Both the position numbers and the translations under genes were made by a program. DNA of 52,968 bases. It comes from Pirellulaceae bacterium (lineage in GTDB: Bacteria > Planctomycetota > Planctomycetia > Pirellulales > Pirellulaceae). Below the pieces are notes generated by a model. The model had not been told where the DNA came from and searched no databases. It saw nothing but the letters and a program-made list of their open reading frames with translations. The stretch spans positions 1 to 52,968 of the forward strand of contig JADYZV010000040.1 in NCBI GenBank assembly GCA_020852965.1, written 5' to 3'. How positions within the stretch are numbered: the first letter of the stretch is position 1; each line of letters begins with the position of its first letter. Of the stretch, positions 8,279 through 15,995 are shown one piece after another.

Positions 8279-10504
8279 CTATTTCAGAGGTAAAAGCTGG
8301 ACTGCATCGACGACGACATAGCCATCGGTTTCGGCATTGCTGAATTCGACCAATGCCCTCCCAACGGGAAAGTGATATTCGCCGATCGTCGCAAATGCCC
8401 CCTGTTCGATCGCGGCTCGTTGGTCGACTTTCACCTTATGGGACTTGTCCCCTGCATGAACAGTGACAGGCACATTGGTGGCTCGATTCGCGTTGGGCGT
8501 GTAGGAGATACGAACTTGATACAACCCAGCTTCTTCGATCATGATCGGAAATTGAATGCTCTGGTGTCCCTTGTCCGTATTGCCATCGTGGCGATAGCCG
8601 ATTGCGACAAACGGACCGATCGAATGGCTCATTGCATCAAAGCCTGTCCGCGTGGCCGCTTCATCATCTACGACAATTCCGTCCAACGATTGTGGATCGA
8701 GCGACACGGTCGGTTTTTTCACTGGACCATCCCACGTCAAAATTTGTCCGTCCGCAATTAGCCTCTCCTTCAAAACACCGAAGTCGATTTCTTGAACGGG
8801 TACATTGGTTTCGATGGCCTGCATAGCGGCGGTCGCGGCCGATTGGCCCAAGACCATGAACACCGGTTCCATGCGTATCGAGCCAAAGGCGATATGCGAC
8901 GCGCTCAGGCAAACTGGAACCAACAAATTCTCGCATTCACTACTTTTAGGCGACAAGGCGCCATAAGCGATCCCATACGGAGAAAAGCCACCTACCTCGA
9001 CGTCTCCTTCGTTCAAGACATTTCCATTGGCAGCCACATAACGCTGAACATTGTGGGAATCCATCGTGTAGGCGGCCAAGCCAATTGCGTCTTGTGCGAC
9101 CTCGCGTCCTTGGCAGTGATGTTGCGTCATGACTGTCGCTCCCAACATGCGTCGCGCCTCACGCACATAGAGCTGTTGCTGCCAGCCAGCACCTTGTTCA
9201 AACTCGTCGCGGCACATTCCCCAACGCGCCACCTCCTGTCGGACGTGATCTGGCACACGTGGATGATTCGCCAACGTCCACATCAATCCCTGCTGGTAAA
9301 TCAGGTGACTTCGTCTGATCGCGTCACGCTCCTCATAGCTCGCGTCTGGATAGTCGTAATTGTAGCCAATATAGTCGGTCGAGAATGCGGTCCGGTTGTT
9401 CGTATCTGTCTTACGATTGGGCATACCCGAGTTGATCCAGGGCATGCCACGCTCCCCGGCCTCAAAATTGCGCAATAGCAACTCGTAGACCAGCGGATCG
9501 TACTCGGCAGGTTTTATAAACGGGATGCGATTTTCGGGATGATCGGTCAAGCACATACGGTAGCAGAAGGCCTGCAGGCGAGAATCGCCATGCCCCTCCT
9601 CACCTGGGCCATTGGCGTCGATTCCTGGGAGCAAGCCACTCGACGCATCGCCAGACACGACGTAGGGATCGACACCGGGCACGAATTGATGATATATTGC
9701 CTGCCGAGTCTGAACGCCATTGAGCGTCTCGTCGTAAACGTCGTTCCCCTCACGTCCGACCGTATAGGAGATCCCAGCGCCCGCTAACAAGTCTCCTTCG
9801 TAGGTCGCATCGATAAACACGCGTCCCCGAAACGTACGGCCACTTTCTGTCCTGATTGCCACGATCCGTTTACCGTCAAGCGTCACGCCCCGCACTCGGC
9901 CGCTCGTTCGCAATGTGGCTCGACGCTCCGCGTCGTGATTGCTGGATTGTAATGTGGCTCGACGCTCCGCGTCGTGAGCACTGGTGCTTGTTCGATCGAG
10001 CCTCTGATCAAGCTCCAATTGAATATCATCTTCCCGAACCCACTCTTGCATAATCGCCAAAGCTGCCGACGGTTCGAAGGTCCACATCGTCTCCTCATTC
10101 GCACCAGTCCGAGTCTGGCCGCTGTCTTGATACTCCTGGCGAGACTGCCACCGCCAATTCTCAGGATGATCGTAGTATCGCCGAACGCGTTGATAGAATT
10201 CGCGGGCAATTCCGCCAATAGCCGCCTTGTTGCCAATATCGGTTTGCCCAAGCCCACCGGTTGTAAGGCCACCGATTCTGTTGCCAGGCTCGACGATGAC
10301 CACTGAGCCACCCATGCGCTGCACCTGAATTGCCGCTGCGATTCCAGCCGAGCTCCCCCCATAAATCACCACATCGTAAAGACGATCATCCTCAGCGCTG
10401 GCCTCCCCATTCAACGAAGCTGTGAGGTAGGTAAGCACAATGAATGCGAGCAGAGCTCGACGACGTAAATGTTGGCAAGTGCCAAGCGATGTTGAGGCTT
10501 TCAC
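8279..10504 (-). CDS. Secreted FAD-dependent oxidoreductase with C-terminal golvesin/xanthan-lyase-type domain
   Basis: This 741-residue protein has a signal peptide (about 1-37, RRRALLAFIVLTYLTASLNGEASA), then a dinucleotide-binding start (YDVVIYGGSSAGIAAAIQ, about 43-60) and GGLTTGGLGQTD, typical of the FAD_oxidored family. FIDATYEGDLLAGAG and the C-terminal FMVLGQSAATAAMQAIE complete the FAD domain. Residues about 615-741 form a beta-rich domain ending in VEFSNAETDGYVVVDAVQLLP, as in golvesin/xanthan-lyase C-termini. GTG at 10504 is the only reasonable start, with AGGAT about 14 bases upstream. Residues 177-198 contain HDAERRATL twice with a 13-residue period. That DNA is two copies of the intergenic palindrome found elsewhere in the window, so it appears to be an in-frame insertion between a strand near DQRLDR and VRGVTLDGKRI. 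It heads the ligase-dehydrogenase block. Confidence 0.85.
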   Translation of the reverse strand: MKASTSLGTCQHLRRRALLAFIVLTYLTASLNGEASAEDDRLYDVVIYGGSSAGIAAAIQVQRMGGSVVIVEPGNRIGGLTTGGLGQTDIGNKAAIGGIAREFYQRVRRYYDHPENWRWQSRQEYQDSGQTRTGANEETMWTFEPSAALAIMQEWVREDDIQLELDQRLDRTSTSAHDAERRATLQSSNHDAERRATLRTSGRVRGVTLDGKRIVAIRTESGRTFRGRVFIDATYEGDLLAGAGISYTVGREGNDVYDETLNGVQTRQAIYHQFVPGVDPYVVSGDASSGLLPGIDANGPGEEGHGDSRLQAFCYRMCLTDHPENRIPFIKPAEYDPLVYELLLRNFEAGERGMPWINSGMPNRKTDTNNRTAFSTDYIGYNYDYPDASYEERDAIRRSHLIYQQGLMWTLANHPRVPDHVRQEVARWGMCRDEFEQGAGWQQQLYVREARRMLGATVMTQHHCQGREVAQDAIGLAAYTMDSHNVQRYVAANGNVLNEGDVEVGGFSPYGIAYGALSPKSSECENLLVPVCLSASHIAFGSIRMEPVFMVLGQSAATAAMQAIETNVPVQEIDFGVLKERLIADGQILTWDGPVKKPTVSLDPQSLDGIVVDDEAATRTGFDAMSHSIGPFVAIGYRHDGNTDKGHQSIQFPIMIEEAGLYQVRISYTPNANRATNVPVTVHAGDKSHKVKVDQRAAIEQGAFATIGEYHFPVGRALVEFSNAETDGYVVVDAVQLLPLK
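9912..9977 (+). repeat. Two tandem copies of the dispersed palindrome inside a coding sequence (copies B and C)
   Basis: Copies at 9912-9938 and 9951-9977 are identical over 27 bases: AATGTGGCT, then CGACGCTCCGCGTCG, then TGA. The repeat period is 39 bp (13 codons), so the host frame is kept. Read on the minus strand of the FAD oxidoreductase gene, each gives HDAERRATL (residues 177-185 and 190-198). The core can form a hairpin with stem CGACGC/GCGTCG and loop TCC. Confidence 0.9.
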
Positions 10505-10533
10505 GATGGATGTTTATCCTAAATCGGAGCATG

Positions 10534-10896
10534 TTACGAGCGAAAGACAAAATATACGGCAGCTAGAATGCATAGTGCCGCCCAGAGGTAGTCAAGCTTA
10601 AGAGGCTGATGCATATAAAATACTGCAAAGGGTACAAACACGCTGAGCGTGATAACCTCTTGCAAGATCTTCAGTTGGCCAAGATTCAACTGCGTGAAGC
10701 CAATGCGATTGGCAGGAACTTGTAGCAAGTACTCAAAGAAAGCAATCCCCCAACTCACCAGCACTGCGATCATCCAGGGTTTGCCGTCCAAATTCTTCAA
10801 GTGCGCATACCAGGCAAAAGTCATGAACACGTTCGAGAGGACTAATAGCCCAGCCGTCTTCCATAGGACCAGGCTCATCGCAACATTTCCGTTCAT
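10534..10896 (-). CDS. DMT family membrane protein (DUF486)
   Basis: This 120-residue protein has four hydrophobic segments and matches the DUF486 family: LVLSNVFMTFAWYAHLK, AVLVSWGIAFFEYLLQVPANRIG, LGQLKILQEVITLSVFVPFAVFYM and LDYLWAALCILAAVYFVFRS. Family members are small inner-membrane proteins related to drug/metabolite transporters and have no firm substrate. It ends 29 bp before the FAD oxidoreductase start on the same strand, so read-through is possible. ATG at 10896 has no clear ribosome-binding site. A second ATG at 10878 has GGAA at a workable distance and gives a product of 114 residues, still within family size. Confidence 0.88.
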   Translation of the reverse strand: MNGNVAMSLVLWKTAGLLVLSNVFMTFAWYAHLKNLDGKPWMIAVLVSWGIAFFEYLLQVPANRIGFTQLNLGQLKILQEVITLSVFVPFAVFYMHQPLKLDYLWAALCILAAVYFVFRS

Positions 10897-11091
10897 CTAA
10901 CAAAAGTCCATTGCTGACAGGTATTACTGTAACTGGCCCGTATCGCGGCTCGCCGTTGGATGCGTTAGATATGATACAGGTCGCAACTAGTGCTTGCTAG
11001 AGAGTGGATTGAGTTGATTGCAATGAAAAAACTTGCTCCGGCTCGGCGTTAAACGATTGCAGCCAGTCGACGCAAATCGGCCGTCTCTTGT

Positions 11092-11097
11092 TATAAT
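11092..11097 (+). promoter_or_regulatory. Putative -10 element (TATAAT) for the DUF1549/DUF1553 gene
   Basis: A perfect TATAAT lies 65 bases before the chosen ATG at 11162. No good -35 hexamer is seen 17 bases upstream. Its position downstream of 11033 argues against the longest possible start of the following gene. Confidence 0.3.
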
Positions 11098-11161
11098 ATT
11101 ACTTCTGAACCAAATTGACTTTAGAGGCCGCTTGGTGAACCTCCTCAATAAAAACCTTCTG

Positions 11162-14116
11162 ATGCGAGCTGGCCAGATCGCACTTCTGCTCGTCGCTGCC
11201 TCGACGTCCGTGCTTGGCGCTGACAATTTCTTCCGGAGCCAAGTCGCCCCGATCCTCTCGCAGCGCTGTCTGTCTTGCCATAGTGGAGACAAACCCAAAG
11301 GTGACTTCTCGCTAAAGTCGCGGGCGACCTTCTTTGCGGACGGATATGTCGAACCGGGAGACTCGGCTGTCAGCCACTTGATGGAGCTGATCGCCCCGTC
11401 AAAGGGGCCAGCCGAAATGCCCCGCGACGCAGACCCGTTGAGCGATGTCGAGGTCGCCGTGATCGCCAAGTGGATCGACGACGGTGCGGTATGGCCCGAC
11501 AACTTCGAGCTACAGGAATCCGAAGTTGACGATTTCGATTGGTGGTCATATCAACCGCTGACGCGACCGGAGGTCCCCAAGAGCGACAATAGTTGGGCCA
11601 GCTCAGCCATCGATCGCTTTGTGCTCGATAAACTCAACCAACATGGCCTGACACACTCACCTCGCGCGGACCGTGCGACTCTTATTCGCCGGCTCACCTA
11701 CGATCTGATTGGGCTGCCACCAACGCCGGAAGAAGTATCCGATTTCGTAGCCGATGCCGATCCTGGAGCCTACGAGAAGCTAGTCGATCGATTGTTGGAA
11801 TCAAAACACTACGGCGAGCACTGGGCGCGACACTGGCTGGACGTCGCCAAATACGCAGATTCGTGCGGGTACGACAAGGACAAGCTTCGGCCCAATGCGT
11901 GGCCCTATCGCGACTACGTTATTCGCTCGTTCAATGAAGACAAACCATACGCGAGATTCGTACAGGAGCAAATTGCGGGTGATGTATTATTTCCGGACGA
12001 ACCCGATGGAATCGTGGGGCTGGGCTTCATCGCAGCGGGACCGTGGGATTTTATCGGACACGTCGAGGTCGCCGAAGCTAAGCTCGATGGCAAAGTAGCT
12101 CGCAACCTAGATCGTGACGACATGGTTTCCGGCGCGCTCAATACGTTTTGCAGTCTGACGGTGCAGTGCGCGCGTTGCCACAATCACAAATTTGATCCGA
12201 TCACACAGGAGCAGTACTATGGCATGCAAGCCATTTTTGCTGCCGTCGATCGGGCGGATCGCCCATTCGATATCGAACCCGCGGTAGCGAAGCGGCGGCG
12301 CAAGCTCAATTCGCAGCTCAACGATGTCGTTGCCCAGCAGGCCGAGCTTGAAGCCCACATCGTCTCGCTCGGTGGTGAGCCACTGTCTGACGCTCAAGCT
12401 GCCATCCGTGAGCTCGAACAGAGTCGCAAGGCCATCTACCCCGAGGAGCACGGATATCACAGCGGAATGGCTACGAAAGCCGACGTGGAAAAGTGGGTCG
12501 AAGTCGAATTCCCCTCGGAGGTCCCAATAAGCAAAGTTGTGCTTCACCCCTGCAGCGACGACTTCAATGGTATCGGCGATGGTTTTGGTTTTCCCGTTCG
12601 TTTCAAAATTGAAGTAGCCAACACGGAAGGAACATGGACCGCGATTCACGATGCCACCGACGAAGATTTCCCGAATCCGAAACTCTCTGAGTTGAGCGTT
12701 GCATTGAAAGATAGGAAGGCGCGTCGCGTCCGCGTCACTGCCAATCGCTTGGCACGTCGAGCGGACGACTATATCTTTGCCCTGGCTGAGCTGGAGGTCT
12801 ACTCCGACGAACAAAATGTCGCTCGGGGAGCAACCGTTCATTCGGCAGATTCTATCGAGGCACCGATTCGCTGGGGTGCGAACAACCTGATCGATGGCAA
12901 GTGGCCGCGCGCAAGCGGCGAAGATGTTGAGCAGCAGATCGATGCCGCAACCACGACTCGAGACCTTCTCCTAGCTCGCATCATCACCGAACGAATCGCC
13001 CAACAGCGTACTGAACTGGCCTGCCTGTCTGGGGAGATCAGCGCCCAGATCGAAAAACTGCCGGCTCAACAAAAAATCTACGCGGCAGCTTCCAGCTTTG
13101 AGCGACAAGGCAACTTCATACCGACTGATGGCAAGCCGCGCGAAGTATTCGTGCTCATTCGAGGTGAGGTCGGCATGCCCGGAAAGCCTGCCGTGCCTGG
13201 AGTGATTCCACTCTCAGGCGATTCCCCGTGGCAATTTGATCCGAATTTAAGCGAGTCCGAACGACGAGCTCGATTAGCCCAGTGGCTGACCGACCGCCAA
13301 CATCCGCACACATGGCGCTCGATCGTCAATCGCGTTTGGCAGTATCACTTTGGTGAAGGAATCGTAGCCACTTCCAACGATTTCGGGCGCATGGGCGCCC
13401 AGCCGACGCATCCCGCGCTGCTCGATTGGTTGGCCTTCGAATTCCGCGATGGCGGCCAGTTTCTTACCGCCCAGTCGTTGAAATCGTTGCATCGCCTGAT
13501 TGTGACTAGCAATACCTATCAACAGTCTTCGGCGAATATCCCAAGCAATGCGTCCATAGATAGCGGCAATCAATTTCTGTGGCGCGCCAACCGTCGGCGC
13601 TTAACTGCCGAGGAACTGCGAGATTCGATCTTGACTGTCAGCGGGGCGATGAATTGGCAGATGGGTGGGCCGGGCTATTATCTGTTCGAATTGGAGAAAC
13701 CTGAGCACTCGCCGCACTTCGAGTACTTCAAGTTTGATCCGTCCAATGCCGACTCGCACCGGCGCAGCATCTATCGCTTCGTAGCGCGTTCGCAGCCCAA
13801 CCCCTATATGACCACCCTCGACTGCGCCGACTCTTCCCAGAGCACCCCCAGACGAACTGAAACGCTGACTTCGCTGCAAGCGCTAACGCTGCTCAACAAC
13901 AAATTCAATCTAGTCATGGCCCAAGAATTTGCTCGGCGGCTCAAACGCGAATACGAGAGCTCAAACGCTCAAGTCGCGAGGGCTGTGGAGCTGGTAACAC
14001 AACGATCTGTCACTCCTGGCGAGATGACTGAGTATATGGACTACACACATCGTCACGGATTAGACAACCTTTGTCGTCTGTTGTTCAATCTAAGTGAATT
14101 TGTGTTCTTGGATTAG
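11162..14116 (+). CDS. PSD1 and planctomycete cytochrome C domain protein (DUF1549/DUF1553) with discoidin-like insert
   Basis: ATG at 11162 gives 984 residues and places a signal peptide at the N-terminus (MRAGQIALLLVAASTSVLGA). The frame is open upstream to 11033, but that extension is not signal-like and would precede the putative promoter. Domains: planctomycete cytochrome C (CLSCH, C36, C39, H40); DUF1549 at about 145-370 (IDRFVLDKLNQHGL, LTYDLIGLPPTPEEV, CARCHNHKFDPITQEQYY); an F5/8-type C/discoidin-like beta domain at about 425-565 (EKWVEVEFPSEVPISKVVLH, RRVRVTANRL, LAELEVYSDEQN); and DUF1553 at about 695-960 (WLTDRQHPHTWRSIVNRVWQ, FGRMGAQPTHPALLDWLA). Two CxxCH sites imply c-type heme binding outside the cytoplasm. 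It is paired with the DUF1501 gene downstream, the standard planctomycete arrangement; biochemical roles of both are unknown. Confidence 0.92.
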   Translation: MRAGQIALLLVAASTSVLGADNFFRSQVAPILSQRCLSCHSGDKPKGDFSLKSRATFFADGYVEPGDSAVSHLMELIAPSKGPAEMPRDADPLSDVEVAVIAKWIDDGAVWPDNFELQESEVDDFDWWSYQPLTRPEVPKSDNSWASSAIDRFVLDKLNQHGLTHSPRADRATLIRRLTYDLIGLPPTPEEVSDFVADADPGAYEKLVDRLLESKHYGEHWARHWLDVAKYADSCGYDKDKLRPNAWPYRDYVIRSFNEDKPYARFVQEQIAGDVLFPDEPDGIVGLGFIAAGPWDFIGHVEVAEAKLDGKVARNLDRDDMVSGALNTFCSLTVQCARCHNHKFDPITQEQYYGMQAIFAAVDRADRPFDIEPAVAKRRRKLNSQLNDVVAQQAELEAHIVSLGGEPLSDAQAAIRELEQSRKAIYPEEHGYHSGMATKADVEKWVEVEFPSEVPISKVVLHPCSDDFNGIGDGFGFPVRFKIEVANTEGTWTAIHDATDEDFPNPKLSELSVALKDRKARRVRVTANRLARRADDYIFALAELEVYSDEQNVARGATVHSADSIEAPIRWGANNLIDGKWPRASGEDVEQQIDAATTTRDLLLARIITERIAQQRTELACLSGEISAQIEKLPAQQKIYAAASSFERQGNFIPTDGKPREVFVLIRGEVGMPGKPAVPGVIPLSGDSPWQFDPNLSESERRARLAQWLTDRQHPHTWRSIVNRVWQYHFGEGIVATSNDFGRMGAQPTHPALLDWLAFEFRDGGQFLTAQSLKSLHRLIVTSNTYQQSSANIPSNASIDSGNQFLWRANRRRLTAEELRDSILTVSGAMNWQMGGPGYYLFELEKPEHSPHFEYFKFDPSNADSHRRSIYRFVARSQPNPYMTTLDCADSSQSTPRRTETLTSLQALTLLNNKFNLVMAQEFARRLKREYESSNAQVARAVELVTQRSVTPGEMTEYMDYTHRHGLDNLCRLLFNLSEFVFLD

Positions 14117-14148
14117 ATACTATTTTGATCTGCCAAGATGGTTTTTGG

Positions 14149-14215
14149 GTAGTGGACGAGGCTACGAGACCTTTCCATTCGATATAAGTTAGGGACTCGT
14201 AACCTCGTCCACTAC
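14149..14215. repeat. Long hairpin repeat, family 2, copy 1
   Basis: A left arm GTAGTGGACGAGGCTACGAG plus ACC (14149-14171) faces a right arm GGGACTCGTAACCTCGTCCA plus CTAC (14192-14215) across a 20-base spacer. The arms pair almost completely. It lies between the DUF1549/DUF1553 and DUF1501 genes, where it could attenuate transcription. The same arm sequence occurs at 34881-34942 and 47287-47420. Confidence 0.85.
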
Positions 14216-14240
14216 GGACTACGCTCAGTCTTAATTTATG

Positions 14241-14255
14241 CGCGAATGCTTCGCG
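14241..14255 (+). promoter_or_regulatory. Small hairpin just before the DUF1501 start
   Basis: CGCGAA-TGC-TTCGCG forms a 6-bp stem ending 20 bases before the ATG at 14275. It could affect ribosome access or simply be a relic of a repeat. No regulatory role is shown. Confidence 0.35.
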
Positions 14256-14274
14256 ATTCTTCAGGTAACTGATT

Positions 14275-15720
14275 ATGCCCCATCGAAGAGACTTTCTAAC
14301 ACAAAGCGGTTGTGGTTTTGGCGCGCTGGCGCTGGCGGCAATGTTGCGGGAAGATACACAAGCCGCCAGCGGAGGTGCTCTTCAAGTCTTGCACCATCCG
14401 CCCAAAGCGAAACGCGTCGTACAGCTATTCATGGCCGGAGCGGCTAGCCAAATCGACTTGTGGGATCACAAACCGTTGCTCGAAAAAGTCCACGGGCAGC
14501 CGTCGGATTTTGGTGAACCCGTGGAAACCTTTCAAGATGGGCTCGGGCCATGGATGAAATCCCCCTTCAAATTCTCGCCCTACGGGGAATCCGGCAAGCA
14601 GCTCAGTGAAGTCGTTGCGCCACTGGGTGAGTGCGTCGACGATATGGCCTTTGTACACAACATGGTGGGCAAGACCGGCGTGCATTCCCAAGCGACCTAC
14701 TTGCAAGCGACAGGATTCGAGCGCCCCGGCTTCCCGGGCATGGGCTCCTGGATCAGCTATGCGCTGGGCGCCATCAATGAAAACCTGCCGACGTTTGTGG
14801 TATTGCCCGACCATCGTGGATTCGCCAGCAACGGCCCCAAGAACTGGGGCTCTGCCTTTTTGCCCGCCACCGCACAGGGGACTGCCATCTTCCCGCAACG
14901 CGCCAATCCGATCGATGATTTGTCGGCCCAAGCGGATTTCGTCACAGCCGCTGGTGATCACGATGGGCTGGAGCTACTCAAGCGCATCAATCGACGCTAC
15001 CAGGAACAGCGCAACGGTGATTCGCGATTAGAAGCTCGCATTCGATCCTATGAACTGGCAGCCGCGATGCAGTTGAGCGCCCCCGAAGCGCTTGACATCT
15101 CTAGCGAATCGGCCGAGACGATGAAGATGTACGGACTGGACCGAATCGGAGCGACCTATCCCGACCAGATCAATCCGGCCGAAGAAGCCGAGTACTTTGG
15201 TCGCAAGTGCTTAATCGCTCGGCGGCTAATCGAACGCGGCGTACGCTTCGTGCAAATCTGGTCGGGCAACGACAACGGCTTTCCGCGCCGCAACTGGGAC
15301 TCGCATGAGAACATCGAGCGCGATCATGGTCCACTGGCGCGCGGCATGGCGGTGGGTACAGCAGCCCTGCTGAAAGACTTAAAGCAACGTGGACTGCTGG
15401 AAGACACGATCGTGCTGTGGACGACTGAGTTCGGACGAATGCCGAGCTCTCAAGGTGGAGTTGGCCGCGACCACAATCCACATGTCTTCACCAATTGGTT
15501 ATGCGGCGGCGGTATCCGAGCGGGCGCGACCTACGGTGAATCGGACGACTGGGGCTACAAACCATTAGAACGCAACAATCCTACTCAGGTGTACGACATC
15601 CACGCGACGATCTTGCATTTGCTTGGCATTGACCACACACGCCTAACCGTTCGTCACGACGGCATCGATCGCCGTCTGACCGACGTCCATGGCCACATCA
15701 TCCACGATATCATTGCGTAG
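14275..15720 (+). CDS. DUF1501 domain-containing protein, Tat-exported
   Basis: This 481-residue protein begins with a twin-arginine-type signal (HRRDFLTQSGCGFGALALAAML). The body matches DUF1501, a family related to the sulfatase/alkaline phosphatase fold: VVQLFMAGAASQIDLWDHKP (about 44-63), FVHNMVGKTGVHSQATYLQATG, RPGFPGMGSWISYALG, RRLIERGVRFVQIWSGNDN, DTIVLWTTEFGRMPSSQGGVGRDHNP and the C-terminal YDIHATILHLLGIDHTRLTVRHDGIDRRLTDVHG. It follows the DUF1549/DUF1553 gene on the same strand after 158 bp containing a long hairpin repeat. The two families are routinely paired in planctomycetes and are presumed to work together outside the cytoplasm on an unknown substrate. Length is typical. Confidence 0.93.
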   Translation: MPHRRDFLTQSGCGFGALALAAMLREDTQAASGGALQVLHHPPKAKRVVQLFMAGAASQIDLWDHKPLLEKVHGQPSDFGEPVETFQDGLGPWMKSPFKFSPYGESGKQLSEVVAPLGECVDDMAFVHNMVGKTGVHSQATYLQATGFERPGFPGMGSWISYALGAINENLPTFVVLPDHRGFASNGPKNWGSAFLPATAQGTAIFPQRANPIDDLSAQADFVTAAGDHDGLELLKRINRRYQEQRNGDSRLEARIRSYELAAAMQLSAPEALDISSESAETMKMYGLDRIGATYPDQINPAEEAEYFGRKCLIARRLIERGVRFVQIWSGNDNGFPRRNWDSHENIERDHGPLARGMAVGTAALLKDLKQRGLLEDTIVLWTTEFGRMPSSQGGVGRDHNPHVFTNWLCGGGIRAGATYGESDDWGYKPLERNNPTQVYDIHATILHLLGIDHTRLTVRHDGIDRRLTDVHGHIIHDIIA

Positions 15721-15735
15721 AGCCTCTTCGGCCCC

Positions 15736-15792
15736 CTGCGAGCTTGTCTCTCAGTCATCCATCTTGCAGACCCCTGCGAGCTTGTCTCGCAG
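15736..15792. terminator. Two hairpins after the DUF1501 gene
   Basis: CTGCGAG-CTTGT-CTCGCAG is perfect at 15774-15792. A copy with one mismatch (CTCTCAG) lies at 15736-15754. They sit 16 bases after the DUF1501 stop, between convergent genes, so they may terminate transcription. There is no T tract, so this may instead be another repeat pair. Confidence 0.45.
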
Positions 15793-15826
15793 GTGAATCA
15801 GTTTTCTAGCTAGACTGCCCCTCGCC

Positions 15827-15959
15827 AAGAACCAAGAACCAAGAACCAAGAACTAAGAACTAAGAACTAAGAACTAAGAACTAAGAACTAAGAACTAAGA
15901 ACCAAGAACTAAGAACCAAGAACCAAGAACTAAGAACTAAGAACTAAGAACTAAGAACC
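15827..15959. repeat. Heptanucleotide tandem array AAGAACY, 19 units
   Basis: Nineteen consecutive 7-base units fill exactly 133 bp. Every unit is AAGAACC or AAGAACT, and the last base is the only variable position. The array lies between the convergent DUF1501 and GH13 genes, 36 bp from the GH13 stop. Confidence 0.97.
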
Positions 15960-15995
15960 ATCCAACTTTTTGCCTAGAATCACCTCGATCGAACC

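Noticed and set aside
8792-9478. 228-codon plus-strand ORF
   Set aside because: It is a shadow of the FAD oxidoreductase gene, which has clear FAD motifs.
11033-11161. Upstream extension of the DUF1549/DUF1553 gene
   Set aside because: It would bury the signal peptide and precede the putative -10 element.
12107-12841. 244-codon minus-strand ORF
   Set aside because: It is wholly inside the DUF1549/DUF1553 gene on the other strand and shows no recognisable domain.
14425-14961. 178-codon minus-strand ORF
   Set aside because: It is a shadow of the DUF1501 gene.
15827-15959. Heptamer array considered as CRISPR
   Set aside because: The units are 7 bp with no spacers, and no cas gene is present.
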